Assembly (NCBI GenBank): GCA_015066595.1
Contig: SVNZ01000004.1
Coordinates: 1-64,000 of the forward strand
Direction: 5' to 3'
DNA: 64,000 nucleotides
Source of the DNA: Oscillospiraceae bacterium
Lineage (GTDB): Bacteria > Bacillota > Clostridia > Oscillospirales > Acutalibacteraceae
How positions within the stretch are numbered: the stretch's first letter is position 1; each line of letters begins with the position of its first letter. Under the pieces are notes generated by a model. That model was not told the DNA's origin and made no database searches. It saw nothing but the letters and a program-made list of their open reading frames with translations. A program made the position numbers and the translations under genes. Positions 9,385-20,008 of the stretch are shown in pieces.

Positions 9385-10160
9385 TTATCCCTCTCAATCA
9401 TAGAAACCTTAGCGCTGTCACCGTTACCATCAATAACAACTCGCTTACCTTTTACGAGCTCAAGCACTGCAAGGAAGGTAGCGACCAGCTCGCTCTTCTC
9501 TTTGCTTGCAACGAAAAGCTCTTTATATGTAACAGTTTTTCCGTGCCAAAGGCGTCGCATAACATGAATGATACGTGAGCTAACAGACACGATTTTTTTA
9601 GAAACAATACCCGCAAACGCATCTCTCGGCGGTGGAAGTCTGCGTTTTCCTCTACCGACAGCACCTACATACGCAAGTGCGATATCATTAGGCTGATGAA
9701 TACGGTTGTAGGTTAAATCAAATTCAACAGGAGACGGTTCTTTTGAGAAAGTATCAAACGACACAAGCGGTGCAAGCATTTTCGCAACCTTTCTGCACTC
9801 CTGATACTCAAGCAACTGACCTGTGAGTTCTTTTTTGAGTTCTTCGGCTTCTTCTTCGTATTTTGGCAACAGCATAACTGATTTGATATACACAAGCCGG
9901 GATGCCATCTCCAAAAACTCAGAAGCTATATCCATATCTTCCTCCTGCATCGCAGTAATCTGCTCCATATACTGTGAAAGCAGTTCTTCGATACAGATGT
10001 CGTAGATGTCTATTTTATTTTTAGTAATAAGGCTCAGCAAAAGATCAAGCGGACCCTCAAAAGCCTCGAATTTATACGTAAGAGCTGTGTTTTCATCAGC
10101 TACTGTTGTGTCAGTAGTGTCAGGCAACAAAAGTCCGTCGATATTCTGTTTTTCGGCCAT
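9381..10160 (-). CDS. scpA: Segregation and condensation protein A
   Basis: 'YKFEAFEGPLDLLLSLITKNKIDIYDICI...QY' ScpA signature. Confidence 0.93.
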   Translation of the reverse strand: MAEKQNIDGLLLPDTTDTTVADENTALTYKFEAFEGPLDLLLSLITKNKIDIYDICIEELLSQYMEQITAMQEEDMDIASEFLEMASRLVYIKSVMLLPKYEEEAEELKKELTGQLLEYQECRKVAKMLAPLVSFDTFSKEPSPVEFDLTYNRIHQPNDIALAYVGAVGRGKRRLPPPRDAFAGIVSKKIVSVSSRIIHVMRRLWHGKTVTYKELFVASKEKSELVATFLAVLELVKGKRVVIDGNGDSAKVSMIERDK

Positions 10161-10179
10161 TTTGAGCCCTCCCCTCTTT

Positions 10180-10899
10180 TTATCCTACAATAAGTTTGAA
10201 CGGCAATGCACAAATAAAATTAACAAAACCCATAAGTCCTGACTGCAAAATGGACAGCGGTATATCAAGTACGCCGATAAACAACAGTACAATAAGTATC
10301 ATAGAAAAAGCCTGTTGATACTGATATATTTTATACACCCATCTGTCAGGTAAAACTGCAAAAAGTATCTTTGAGCCATCAAGCGGTGGAATCGGAATCA
10401 GGTTAAATACAGCGAGCGAGCAGTTAATCACAACATAGTACTGCAAAAACATCATAACATACGAGCCCACTGTAGTCACAGCAAAACCCGGAGCTAAATA
10501 CACAAGTGCAAAAAAGACTAAGCCTCCGACAATACCGGCAACGATGTTCGCAGCAGGACCTGCCAGTGCTACTATCGCCATACCAACCTTCGGATTTTTG
10601 AAGTTTCTGTCATCAACCGGCACCGGCTTTGCCCAACCAAAACCGAAAAGAAGTAAGCAAAGTGCTCCCATATAGTCAATATGCGACAGCGGATTTAGTG
10701 ACAAGCGACCACGATACTTGATAGATGTGTCGCCCAAGAGAGATGCTACCCAGGCATGTGCCCACTCATGAAAAGGCAACACCAAAAATATAATCATAAG
10801 TATAGCTAAAATGTGGATAACAATAGAGAAAAAATCTCCGCTACCACGAAACAGCGCAATAAGTTCACTAAACAATTTATATTTCCTCCAAAATGGCAA
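10180..10899 (-). CDS. Site-2 protease family (M50) membrane protease
   Basis: 'FHEWAHAWVASLLGDTS' (HExxH variant), 'NLIPIPPLDGSKI'. Confidence 0.88.
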   Translation of the reverse strand: MPFWRKYKLFSELIALFRGSGDFFSIVIHILAILMIIFLVLPFHEWAHAWVASLLGDTSIKYRGRLSLNPLSHIDYMGALCLLLFGFGWAKPVPVDDRNFKNPKVGMAIVALAGPAANIVAGIVGGLVFFALVYLAPGFAVTTVGSYVMMFLQYYVVINCSLAVFNLIPIPPLDGSKILFAVLPDRWVYKIYQYQQAFSMILIVLLFIGVLDIPLSILQSGLMGFVNFICALPFKLIVG

Positions 10900-10981
10900 A
10901 CTGCCACTTATAATTAGACATCATATATTATACAATATATAGTCACAAAAAACAAGTAAAAAAGAAATTTGCAAAAAGGTA

Positions 10982-11010
10982 TTGCATTTTTATTTGTTTT
11001 CTGTTATTAT
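10982..11010 (+). promoter_or_regulatory. Sigma-A-like promoter for rpmB
   Basis: TTGCAT -17 bp- TATTAT, 50 bp upstream of rpmB ATG, RBS aaggagg. Confidence 0.55.
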
Positions 11011-11059
11011 GGACAAGTTGACAAAGCATTTTGTAAAATCTACAAGGAGGTGTGGGAAA

Positions 11060-11248
11060 ATGGCAAAATGTGATTTCTGTGGTAAGGATGTTAAGTTCGG
11101 CATCAAGGTTTCTCACTCACACAGACGTTCTAACAGAACATGGAAACCAAACGTACAGCGCGTTAAGGCTATCGTTGATGGTTCTCCAAAGAGAGTGCAT
11201 GCTTGCACACGTTGCTTACGTTCAGGTAAGGTAACAAGAGCTATCTAA
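11060..11248 (+). CDS. rpmB: 50S ribosomal protein L28
   Basis: MAKCDFCGKDVKFGIKVSHSHRRSNRTWKPNVQRVKA...CTRCLRSGKV; ORF-track start (10982) is too far upstream. Confidence 0.93.
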   Translation: MAKCDFCGKDVKFGIKVSHSHRRSNRTWKPNVQRVKAIVDGSPKRVHACTRCLRSGKVTRAI

Positions 11249-11264
11249 GTAAAGATGAAAGTTG

Positions 11265-11292
11265 AGTCTCCGTAAATACGGAGACTTTTTTC
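11265..11292 (+). terminator. Terminator of rpmB
   Basis: AGTCTCCGT-AAAT-ACGGAGACT followed by TTTTTTC. Confidence 0.75.
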
Positions 11293-11329
11293 ATTTTGTC
11301 ACAAGCAATAAATCTTTTTGCAACAAAAA

Positions 11330-11357
11330 AACGGCGCACCGCTTTGGTACGCCGTTT
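11330..11357 (-). terminator. Terminator (works for minus strand genes)
   Basis: AACGGCGcACC-GCTTT-GGTaCGCCGTTTT hairpin, A/T tracts on both sides. Confidence 0.6.
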
Positions 11358-11389
11358 TAGTTTTTATTCAGTAGTTAATCTAGGAAAAC

Positions 11390-11806
11390 TTAGATTTCTA
11401 CACACTCAGCCTTGAGGTCAGCTGGAAGATCAGCTTCTGCAGAACTGATGAGCATTGTGATGTTAGCCTGAGCTTCTTCTGAGAGAGCGTCGAGCTTTTC
11501 AACAAACTCTGCGATACCTTCAACACCTTCTGTACAAATCTTGAAAGTTGAATCAACGAAAATGTCAGTAACATCGTAGTTACCTGCACAGATACCGCTG
11601 ATAAAACCTAAAAGCATGTTGTAGCCTTTGATGCCGTAAACGTCTGTATCAATAAGTCTTGCTTTGTGAGTTACGTCATAAGTGAGCTTAGCGCCTTTCT
11701 CAATAACAACTACGTTGCCCTGAGACTTTGCAACTGCCTCGTTAGCAAGCTGGATAAGTTTTTTTGTTTTGCCTGAGCCTTTTTTACCAATAATTAATGT
11801 TACCAT
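11390..11806 (-). CDS. Small P-loop ATP-binding protein of unknown function
   Basis: 'IIGKKGSGKTKKLIQLAN' Walker A; 'DIFVDSTFKI' possible Walker B. Confidence 0.65.
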   Translation of the reverse strand: MVTLIIGKKGSGKTKKLIQLANEAVAKSQGNVVVIEKGAKLTYDVTHKARLIDTDVYGIKGYNMLLGFISGICAGNYDVTDIFVDSTFKICTEGVEGIAEFVEKLDALSEEAQANITMLISSAEADLPADLKAECVEI

Positions 11807-11842
11807 AATTATATAGCCTCCTGTGTTTAAAATAAAGATGGA

Positions 11843-13180
11843 TTACTGTAATCTTGCTTCGAGCTGTGCTTTCGCATCCTCGTAGCCCGGCTTGCCTAAA
11901 AGTGCAAACATGTTCTTCTTGTAGCTTTCTACGCCCGGCTGGTTGAACGGATTAACACCGAGTAAATAGCCGGAAATAGCACAAGCTTTTTCGAAGAAAT
12001 AAACGAGATAGCCAAGCTCGTATTCGCTCATTTCAGCAACGTTCAACACAACGTTAGGTACACCACCGTCGTTGTGAGCAAGCACTGTGCCCTCAAAAGC
12101 TTTTCTGTTGACAAAGTCCATTGTCTTGCCGGAAAGGAAGTTGAGACCGTCTACGTTCTCTTCGTCAGTGCCAAGAGTGATTTCTTTCTTGCACTTATCA
12201 AAAAGAACAACTGTTTCAAAGAGATTACGTCTTCCGTCTTGAATATACTGACCCATAGAGTGCAAGTCTGTTGAGAAGATTACACTTGCAGGGAAAATAC
12301 CTTTGTTATCTTTACCTTCTGATTCACCATAAAGTTGCTTGAACCATTCGTTCATCATAGTAAAGCCAGGCTCATATGAAACGAGCACCTCAGTAGACTT
12401 ACCCTTGCGATACAAAATGTTGCGGATAGCAGCGTATTTGTAGCAGTCATTTGTCATAAGATCAGCGTTATCAAACTCATCCTGAGCTGCTTTTGCACCA
12501 CTCATAAGAGCATCGATATCAGCACCTGATACTGCAATCGGCAAAAGGCCAACTGCTGTAAGCACTGAGTATCTGCCACCGACATCATCAGGAACTACGA
12601 ATGTCTCGTATCCTTCTTTGTCAGCAAGTTGTTTTAAAGTACCCTTTTCTTTATCTGTAGTACAGTAGATACGCTCTTTAGCGCCTTCTTTACCGTACTT
12701 TTTCTCGAGCAACTCGCGGAATACTCTAAAAGCGATAGCAGGCTCTGTAGTAGTACCTGACTTAGAAATCATGTTGATAGAAACGTCCTTGCCCTCACAG
12801 ATCTCTAAAAGTTCAGCAAGCGCTGTAGAGCTGATAGAATTACCAGCATAGTAGATCTGAGGTGTGTCTTTTGCAAGAGCGTTGTAGTTAGGTGACTTAA
12901 TGAACTCGATCGCAGCACGAGCGCCTAAGTATGATCCGCCGATACCGATAACTACAAATACGTCGGTGTCTTTCTTGATCTTTTCGGCAGCAGCCTTAAT
13001 GCGTGCAAACTCGTCTTTGTCATAATCGGTAGGCAGTGTAAGCCAGCCGATAAAATCGTTACCGAGTCCCTCACCTGTGTGGAGTGCTTCGTGGGCAGCT
13101 TTGACCTGAGTAGCAATACCTGCGTATTCGTCAGCGCTCACAAAGCCAGCTAAATGTTTATCACTGAGTGTTGTTGGCAT
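11843..13180 (-). CDS. pgi: Glucose-6-phosphate isomerase
   Basis: '[19 protein letters not shown]', '[16 protein letters not shown]', '[15 protein letters not shown]' PGI signatures; start trimmed to MPTTLSDKH. Confidence 0.93.
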   Translation of the reverse strand: MPTTLSDKHLAGFVSADEYAGIATQVKAAHEALHTGEGLGNDFIGWLTLPTDYDKDEFARIKAAAEKIKKDTDVFVVIGIGGSYLGARAAIEFIKSPNYNALAKDTPQIYYAGNSISSTALAELLEICEGKDVSINMISKSGTTTEPAIAFRVFRELLEKKYGKEGAKERIYCTTDKEKGTLKQLADKEGYETFVVPDDVGGRYSVLTAVGLLPIAVSGADIDALMSGAKAAQDEFDNADLMTNDCYKYAAIRNILYRKGKSTEVLVSYEPGFTMMNEWFKQLYGESEGKDNKGIFPASVIFSTDLHSMGQYIQDGRRNLFETVVLFDKCKKEITLGTDEENVDGLNFLSGKTMDFVNRKAFEGTVLAHNDGGVPNVVLNVAEMSEYELGYLVYFFEKACAISGYLLGVNPFNQPGVESYKKNMFALLGKPGYEDAKAQLEARLQ

Positions 13181-13370
13181 TAGTGATCCTCCTTTTGATA
13201 TTTCCGTAAAAGAAATATAACCGTCTATGGTTATATTATTGGGACTATTATACAATATATTGAGTTTTTTTGCAAGGGATATTGCTCTTTCTTTACCTAT
13301 TATATGTAACGATTTTCACAGTGAAATTTTGTGCAATCTGTCACCAATCAAAAGTTGCTTTTACATTCAT

Positions 13371-14516
13371 TCACATCGCAACTAGTGCATTCATGAGCTC
13401 AAAAAACACCGCTTTAAAAGTCATTTTTTCAACTTCTTTGCTAGTTACCACATCAAACACAGACACCTTTTCATCATCTAATGTATATGTCAGTGTGCCT
13501 ACCTTCTGTCCTTTTTCCACCGGTGCATCTATGGATTCTTTCAGCTTAACGCTTTGTTCTACCCTTTCTTTACTCCCCTTTGCTACAACCATATTAGTAA
13601 TGCCTTTGCATTCTACGTTTACGCTTTTTTGCATACCGTTTTTAACTTCTATCTCTTTGAGTTCACTTTTCTTTGCATCAAACTTCAGTATCTCGTAATT
13701 TGCAAAACCGAAGTCAAGCAAAGCTGCGGCATCCTTAAAACGCTCTGTACCGGTAGTTGCACCCAGCACTACCCCCACCAGTGACATAGAGTTACGTTGT
13801 GCTGTAGCACTGATACACGAACCCGCATCTCCTGTTGTGCCGGTTTTGAGTCCAGTAATACCGTCGTACGACTTGAGCAGTTTGTTCGTATTCACTATCT
13901 GGGTTTCACCATCTCTTAAAGTATCGATCCAGATTGTGGTGTACTCAAAAATCTTTTCGTGTTTTATCAGCTCTGCAGACATCAAGGCTACATCAAACGC
14001 AGTTGTAAGATGACCCTCTTCATCAAGACCATTACAGTTTTTAAACACCGTGTTTTCCATACCAAGTTCTTTTGCACGAGTGTTCATAAGTGCAACGAAA
14101 TCACTCTCAGATCCGCACAAATGCTCAGCCAAAGCTACTGCTGCATCGTTCGCTGACGCTACAGCTGTGGCTTTTATCATCTCGTCTACTGTCATCTGCT
14201 CACCGACTTCAAGCCATATATCAGAACCGCCCATCGACTTTGCATGTTGTGATGTTGTGACAACATCATCGTAGGCTATTTTGCCCTCTTCTATCGCTTC
14301 CATAACAAGCAAAAGTGTCATCACCTTAGTGATAGAAGCACACGCTCTTCGCTCGTGGGGATTTTTCTCATAAAGAATTTTAAGCGTAGTTGGTTCAATC
14401 AAGACTGCTGACGGTGATGTGATTTCTTCTTCAGTCAGTGCTGATGTACACAATGTACACATACTCAAAAACATTAACAGTACCAAAAAAATAGCGATAA
14501 ATCTTTTTATAAACAT
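13371..14516 (-). CDS. D-alanyl-D-alanine carboxypeptidase DacF-like
   Basis: Signal peptide; 'RACASITKVMTLLLVMEA' (SxxK), 'SANDAAVALAEH', 'GLKTGTTGDAG'. Confidence 0.9.
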   Translation of the reverse strand: MFIKRFIAIFLVLLMFLSMCTLCTSALTEEEITSPSAVLIEPTTLKILYEKNPHERRACASITKVMTLLLVMEAIEEGKIAYDDVVTTSQHAKSMGGSDIWLEVGEQMTVDEMIKATAVASANDAAVALAEHLCGSESDFVALMNTRAKELGMENTVFKNCNGLDEEGHLTTAFDVALMSAELIKHEKIFEYTTIWIDTLRDGETQIVNTNKLLKSYDGITGLKTGTTGDAGSCISATAQRNSMSLVGVVLGATTGTERFKDAAALLDFGFANYEILKFDAKKSELKEIEVKNGMQKSVNVECKGITNMVVAKGSKERVEQSVKLKESIDAPVEKGQKVGTLTYTLDDEKVSVFDVVTSKEVEKMTFKAVFFELMNALVAM

Positions 14517-14518
14517 AA

Positions 14519-14566
14519 AAACGCACCTCTTTCATTTACTACAAAAGTATGAAAAAGGTGCGTTTT
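14519..14566 (-). terminator. Inverted repeat/terminator between ispF and dacF-like gene
   Basis: AACGCACCTctttcat ... atgaaaaAGGTGCGTTTT. Confidence 0.5.
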
Positions 14567-14578
14567 CTATTCTTATTT

Positions 14579-15046
14579 TTAATCAATCAAACAAACTGCG
14601 TGTGCAGATATTCCCTCTCCACTTCCGGTAAAGCCCAAATGCTCTTCGGTAGTAGCTTTTACATTCACCTGACTTACATCGATTTTGCAGGTATAGGCAA
14701 TATTTTCTCTCATATTGTCAATATACGGCTTGAGCTTTGGTGCTTGAGCAATAACAGTAGCATCAATATTAACTATCTTATAGCCTTCGTTTTTCAAAAG
14801 TTTCACAACTTCTCTGAGCAAAATCATACTGTCAGCATCTTTGAAACGCTCATCAGTATCAGGAAAATGATATCCGATATCGTGCAGAGCTGCAGCACCG
14901 AGCAATGCGTCCATAATAGCGTGGAGCAGTACGTCAGCATCAGAATGACCCAAGAGTCCCTTTTTGTACGGTATTTGCTCACCACCTAATATAAGCAGTC
15001 TATCTTCAACCAATTTGTGCACATCATAACCATGTCCAATCCTCAT
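14579..15046 (-). CDS. ispF: 2-C-methyl-D-erythritol 2,4-cyclodiphosphate synthase
   Basis: '[58 protein letters not shown]'. Confidence 0.96.
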   Translation of the reverse strand: MRIGHGYDVHKLVEDRLLILGGEQIPYKKGLLGHSDADVLLHAIMDALLGAAALHDIGYHFPDTDERFKDADSMILLREVVKLLKNEGYKIVNIDATVIAQAPKLKPYIDNMRENIAYTCKIDVSQVNVKATTEEHLGFTGSGEGISAHAVCLID

Positions 15047-15095
15047 AATACGCCTCCTGTTATTTCTTTATTAGAATTCCAATTTAGAATTATAA

Positions 15096-15782
15096 TCACT
15101 TTCTATTATCTAAAATCGCACTTGCCAAGCTAAGGTCAGTGACAGTAGTGAGTTTGATATTCTCGACACTGCCGAGTACTATCTCTACTTTCTCGCCTAG
15201 CGCTTCGACCATAGAACAATCATCAGTTACGCTGAGGTTATTCTTCACAGCGTTATCAATAGCTCTCAGATACAGTTCACGCTTAAAAACCTGTGGGGTC
15301 TGTACCGCACGCAAAGTTTCACGCACAGGGGTTGATAAAATAACATTGCTATCATCAACCACCTTGATAGTATCGGTAACGAAAGTACCGAGTGTCGCAC
15401 CACCTGTTTCAAATGCGCACTCCACTACCCTTTTTATATCATCAGGAGTGATAAGTGGACGAGCTCCGTCGTGAATAGCAAAAAACTGGGCATCTTCCGT
15501 AGCCGCCATAACACCGTTTTTCACAGAATCGGCTCGTGTGACCCCTCCCGTGACGACAGCCTTTACTTTAGAAAATTTTTCAGCGATTTCATTTATGCTA
15601 TCAATATCCTGCTGTCTGCACACGACAATTATCTCATCGATAATTTCACTGTTTTCAAAAGCAGAAAGCGTATGCTCGATAGTCGGTTTGCCATTTATTT
15701 TTATAAGTTGTTTTGAAATAGAAAGCCCCATTCGGGTTGAGTTTCCCGATGCGGCAATAATCGCACTGACAAATCTTTTCAT
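15096..15782 (-). CDS. ispD: 2-C-methyl-D-erythritol 4-phosphate cytidylyltransferase
   Basis: 'AIIAASGNSTRMGLSISKQLIKINGKP', 'IHDGARPLIT', 'TDDCSMVEALG'. Confidence 0.93.
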   Translation of the reverse strand: MKRFVSAIIAASGNSTRMGLSISKQLIKINGKPTIEHTLSAFENSEIIDEIIVVCRQQDIDSINEIAEKFSKVKAVVTGGVTRADSVKNGVMAATEDAQFFAIHDGARPLITPDDIKRVVECAFETGGATLGTFVTDTIKVVDDSNVILSTPVRETLRAVQTPQVFKRELYLRAIDNAVKNNLSVTDDCSMVEALGEKVEIVLGSVENIKLTTVTDLSLASAILDNRK

Positions 15783-15830
15783 ACTGCACCTATAATTTTA
15801 TCCGCAGCACAAAGGCACTGCGGATAATTT

Positions 15831-17096
15831 TTAAACCTGTTCTAAAGCCTGAGCGATATCAGCGATGATATCTTCTGCATCTTCGATACCGACAGACAAT
15901 CTGATCATATTAGGCATAATACCTGCGTCAACAAGCTGCTGATCAGTAAGCTGACGGTGTGTTGTGGATGCCGGATGAAGCACGCAAGTACGAGCATCAG
16001 CCACGTGTACAACGATTTTTGCAAGTTTTAATGCTTCCATCATTTTAGCCGCTTCAGCTTTGCCACCCTTTACGCCGAAAGAGATTACACCACAAGTACC
16101 GTTTGGCATATACTTCTTTGCGAGATCGTAGTATTTGTTGTTTTCAAGTCCAGGGAAGTTCACCCAATCGACTTTGTCATTATTGATTAAGAACTCTGCT
16201 ACCTTCTGAGCGTTTTCGCAGTGTCGAGCCATGCGCAGGTGGAGTGTCTCAAGACCCAAGTTCAATAAGAATGCGTTTTGGGGAGCCATCTGTGTGCCCA
16301 AGTCACGCATGAGGTGTACTCTTGCTTTTGCGATAAACGCAGCCTTGCCAAAATGCTCTGTGTATGTTACACCGTGATATGTCTCGTCTGGAGTTGTGAG
16401 CATAGGGAACTTACCGTTATTCCAGTCAAAGTTTCCGCTGTCAACGATACAACCGCCGAGTGCTACTGCGTGACCGTCCATATATTTTGATGTAGAGTGA
16501 ACTATAATATCTGCACCCCACTCGAAAGGTCTGCAATTAACCGGAGTAGCAAAAGTGTTGTCAACAATCAGCGGACAACCGTGTGCGTGTGCGCATTTTG
16601 CGTAAAGCTCAAGGTCACACACATCGAGTGATGGGTTAGAAAGAGTTTCGGTGAAAACCGCACGTGTATTTTCTTTAAAAGCATTATTCAATTCTTCCTC
16701 AGTAGCTGCAGGGTCCACAAAAGTGAACTCAATGCCGAGGTCACGAAGCGTCTTATTAAAGAGGTTAAAAGTACCGCCATAGATAGCAGCAGCGCAGATA
16801 ACATGATCGCCTGTTTTGCAGATATTTGTGATAGAAATAAGGGATGCAGCCTGTCCGGCTGATGTAAGCATAGCACCAACGCCACCTTCTAAAGCAGCTA
16901 TCTTCTTTTCGACGCAGTCAAGGGTCGGGTTAGCAAGACGTGTGTAGAAAAATCCGTCAGCTTCTAAATCAAACAGCTTGCCCATAGTCTCGGCGCTGTC
17001 ATAAGCAAAAGTTGTGCTCTGGTAAATAGGCAAAACTCTCGCCTCACCGTTTTTAGGTGTATATCCTGCCTGTACGCATAATGTGTTTATATTCAT
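15831..17096 (-). CDS. metY: O-acetylhomoserine sulfhydrylase / aminocarboxypropyltransferase
   Basis: PLP-dependent Cys/Met metabolism family; 'HSTSKYMDGHAVALGG', 'FTETLSNPSLDVCDL'. Confidence 0.9.
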   Translation of the reverse strand: MNINTLCVQAGYTPKNGEARVLPIYQSTTFAYDSAETMGKLFDLEADGFFYTRLANPTLDCVEKKIAALEGGVGAMLTSAGQAASLISITNICKTGDHVICAAAIYGGTFNLFNKTLRDLGIEFTFVDPAATEEELNNAFKENTRAVFTETLSNPSLDVCDLELYAKCAHAHGCPLIVDNTFATPVNCRPFEWGADIIVHSTSKYMDGHAVALGGCIVDSGNFDWNNGKFPMLTTPDETYHGVTYTEHFGKAAFIAKARVHLMRDLGTQMAPQNAFLLNLGLETLHLRMARHCENAQKVAEFLINNDKVDWVNFPGLENNKYYDLAKKYMPNGTCGVISFGVKGGKAEAAKMMEALKLAKIVVHVADARTCVLHPASTTHRQLTDQQLVDAGIMPNMIRLSVGIEDAEDIIADIAQALEQV

Positions 17097-17100
17097 ATAA

Positions 17101-17631
17101 TCAACCTCCAAGTAAGTTCTTGATTAGTTCTAAAACATAGTCAGTGCCAAGCACCACAAGTGCTACCAAGATGATAAAAACAATAGCTGAAATCACCTTT
17201 ACTGTTGTGCGTTTTGAGCTACTCATCTGAGAGTCTTCGTCTTCTTTGAGCTTTTCTTTGTATGCTTCTATGTCATCTTTAACCTGCTGTAAAATCTCTT
17301 CGTCAAGTCTTGGGTCAATCCCAACAGCAGCGATAACATCACAAGCCTTAGCAATAGCAGAGTAAGGCACCAGAATACCGATATTGAGCAGTTTTGCATC
17401 GTAACCCGTAACTATCTCGTTAGAAACGCCTTGTGGTCCGTACTGAGTCTCAACAAACGGAATCTTTGCGTCTTTTAAAGCACCGCATACCATATTGCGC
17501 TCTAAACCACCGATTACACACAAAAGCACAGGTTCATTGATGTCAGAAATCTCCTTGTATTTTTTATTACAATCTGTGCAAATAATATCTGCACCGCCAT
17601 AAAGTTTCTTGCATTCTTTGCAAAATTTCAT
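17101..17631 (-). CDS. Zinc-ribbon, DUF2007-like domain protein with C-terminal TM segment
   Basis: 'MKFCKECKKLYGGADIICTDCNKKY' CxxC pairs; C-terminal hydrophobic helix. Confidence 0.55.
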   Translation of the reverse strand: MKFCKECKKLYGGADIICTDCNKKYKEISDINEPVLLCVIGGLERNMVCGALKDAKIPFVETQYGPQGVSNEIVTGYDAKLLNIGILVPYSAIAKACDVIAAVGIDPRLDEEILQQVKDDIEAYKEKLKEDEDSQMSSSKRTTVKVISAIVFIILVALVVLGTDYVLELIKNLLGG

Positions 17632-17812
17632 ATTTAACACCTCGTTATCTGCATACTAAAACAGATAATATATATTTAAATATACCACACAAACAGAGGC
17701 TTTTCAATAACAAGTGCAAAAACTTTGACAAAAACAAAAGCTGAGCAGATATCTGCCCAGCTCAATTTATATTATTATTCGATTTTGGAAATATAAGGTA
17801 ACTATCCACAAT

Positions 17813-18385
17813 TCACCTGAACACCGGTTGGCTTTGAATACGGGATAGTCCCTGTTCTACGCACTGTGGTATAAGCTCAAAATGTGACACTAGAGAATTC
17901 GGCTTGTTTTCAGGGTCGTCCTGACTCATCGGCACGAAGAAAACGTTTTTTGTATTTAAAAGTCTGCCGATGTTTTGTGCCGATGCACCGAGCCCATCGT
18001 TAGTCGCTACACATAAAAGCAGTGGTTTGAGCACTCTAAGATGCGATTTCGCTGCCATTGTGACAGGTGTGTCGGTAATACCCTGACTGATTTTTCCGAG
18101 CGTGTTACCGGTACAAGGCGAAATAAGCAGCAAATCGCACATTTTCTTTGGTCCGATAGGCTCAGCCATACTAATGGAATTTACTATCTTCTTCTTTGTT
18201 ATTTCCTCAATTTGAGATATGAAGTCTTTTGCTTTTCCAAAGCGAGTATCGGTAGAATACGCTGCTATTGACATAATAGGCAGTACATCGTAATTAAGGT
18301 CTATCAGATTTTTCATCTGCTCTATCGCTTTAGAAAAAGTACAGAAAGAACCGCACATCGCGTAGCCTATGCATTTTTTTGACAC
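17813..18385 (-). CDS. dpaB: Dipicolinate synthase subunit B
   Basis: Flavoprotein-like 'KCIGYAMCGSFCTFSKAIEQM', 'PCTGNTLGKISQGITDTPVTMAAKSHLR'; adjacent to dpaA. Confidence 0.93.
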   Translation of the reverse strand: MSKKCIGYAMCGSFCTFSKAIEQMKNLIDLNYDVLPIMSIAAYSTDTRFGKAKDFISQIEEITKKKIVNSISMAEPIGPKKMCDLLLISPCTGNTLGKISQGITDTPVTMAAKSHLRVLKPLLLCVATNDGLGASAQNIGRLLNTKNVFFVPMSQDDPENKPNSLVSHFELIPQCVEQGLSRIQSQPVFR

Positions 18386-19242
18386 CTGTCATCCTCCTCA
18401 AGCATATTGGTAATCGTATTTTTTATAATTTCACCTGCAGTTTTTGGTGCCGCTTTCCCCGGCAGTGACAATGCGTGTATCGCACATATAGAGAGCCTTG
18501 AAGCGCTCTCAAAGTCCACCCCACCCGGAACTGATGCTAAATCTATCAAAATAGCGTTTTTCGCTATGTGGGACAAAAGTTTTGAGTCAAAAACAAGTGC
18601 AGGCACTGTATTAAAAATAATATCGAAGGGCTTTAGTGAATCAAGGTCTTTAGTTTGTACATACTCGCACTGCTTTGTGCTTATCCATGCAAGATCGCTC
18701 TTTTTTCGAGCGCTAACAGTGACTTTTGCGTTGAGTGCACAGAGCATATTGGTGAGCACTTTTCCTATCCTGCCATACCCGCAAACAAGACATTTACAAC
18801 GACTTATGGTTCCTTCGTACTCACGCATAGCTATCTCAAGTGCACCCTCGGCGGTTGCTACTGCGTTATACACAGCGAACTCCTCACGGTCAGAATAATC
18901 ATATATAAGGTCAGGATTCATCTTAGGAGAAAGTGCTAAAAGCTTATCCTTTTGACCACAAAAAATCTTTTTTCCAGAAAAAGCGGTGAGCAACGCATCT
19001 GTAAACATAATATCATCATTACTGAAAGGGGCGTTAATTTTGTCGCCTTTTACACACGGAAGCGGTAGCACAACAAACTCACTGCACAGTGCTGCTTCAA
19101 GCGGTGAAGTTATCTCGATATCACCAGTAGACTTGAGTTTTTCGAACCCACCCAAAGTCACTTTAAGACCATCGCTTAAAAAGGCATCAGCACAGTAAAG
19201 CTGACGTTTATCTCCACCGATTACGGCTACACTCTTATACAT
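18367..19242 (-). CDS. dpaA: Dipicolinate synthase subunit A
   Basis: 'VAVIGGDKRQLYCADAFLSDG', 'CLVCGYGRIGKVLTNMLCALNAKVTVSARKKSDLAW'; overlaps dpaB. Confidence 0.93.
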   Translation of the reverse strand: MYKSVAVIGGDKRQLYCADAFLSDGLKVTLGGFEKLKSTGDIEITSPLEAALCSEFVVLPLPCVKGDKINAPFSNDDIMFTDALLTAFSGKKIFCGQKDKLLALSPKMNPDLIYDYSDREEFAVYNAVATAEGALEIAMREYEGTISRCKCLVCGYGRIGKVLTNMLCALNAKVTVSARKKSDLAWISTKQCEYVQTKDLDSLKPFDIIFNTVPALVFDSKLLSHIAKNAILIDLASVPGGVDFESASRLSICAIHALSLPGKAAPKTAGEIIKNTITNMLEEDDRCQKNA

Positions 19243-19358
19243 AAAACCCACCGCACCCTTCAAAATTATTACATACTTATTTTATGCCCTTTCTATTTAA
19301 TGCGTGCAATAAAAAGAGCAGACAAGCTAACGCTCATCTGCTCTTCTAATCGATATTT

Positions 19359-19547
19359 TTATTTGCAGTTTTTGCAACTGTCTTTGCACATAAAGCTTGA
19401 ACAGTCTGTGCACTCAACCTTAGTTGGGTTTTTTTCGTGTGTTGAAACCTGAATACTCTCGAGTGAGCAGTAGTTTTCTGTATCGTTGTGGTATCTGCAG
19501 CTATCTACTGTACAGCGAATACTGCGGTTTGCATAAGTGTTGTCCAT
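19359..19547 (-). CDS. DUF1540 domain-containing protein
   Basis: Short Cys-rich: 'SIRCTVDSCRYHNDTENYCSLESIQV...C..C'. Confidence 0.8.
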   Translation of the reverse strand: MDNTYANRSIRCTVDSCRYHNDTENYCSLESIQVSTHEKNPTKVECTDCSSFMCKDSCKNCK

Positions 19548-19672
19548 TTTTTGTTCACCTCTAAAATTTTAAAGCAAGCATATCGCCTGCTTTGCATTTA
19601 GTATCACACTTTATCTTCTCATTATTCTTCACAAAATTTTCTTTTCAAAATAACATATACTGAGGTGATGAT

Positions 19673-20008
19673 ATGAATTACGTATTTTTGACTTTGCTTA
19701 TATTTTTTGCAATAGTCGGAATATCACAGGTGGTGCTGTTTATAATGTACCGTTTTTGTAAAATCAAAGACGACAACGCAACCGTACTTGTTATTCCTCA
19801 AATCGACAAAAACTTTGATGTAGAGCTCACTATACGCAGTGTGATATCAAAAACAAGAATGCTACAAAGCTGTGGCATAAAAAACATAGTTTGCATAGAC
19901 GATGATCTTGACTCTTACACAAAGGAAAAGCTCAGTCTTTTGCAAAAAGATTTTTCGTACTTAAGTGTTATGTCAAAAAAGGCTTTCAAAGAAAAAGCAG
20001 GGTTGTGA
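19673..20008 (+). CDS. Small membrane-anchored hypothetical protein
   Basis: 111 aa, one N-terminal TM, followed by a terminator-like hairpin (aaagcagggttgtgatgccctgcttttt). Confidence 0.6.
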   Translation: MNYVFLTLLIFFAIVGISQVVLFIMYRFCKIKDDNATVLVIPQIDKNFDVELTIRSVISKTRMLQSCGIKNIVCIDDDLDSYTKEKLSLLQKDFSYLSVMSKKAFKEKAGL

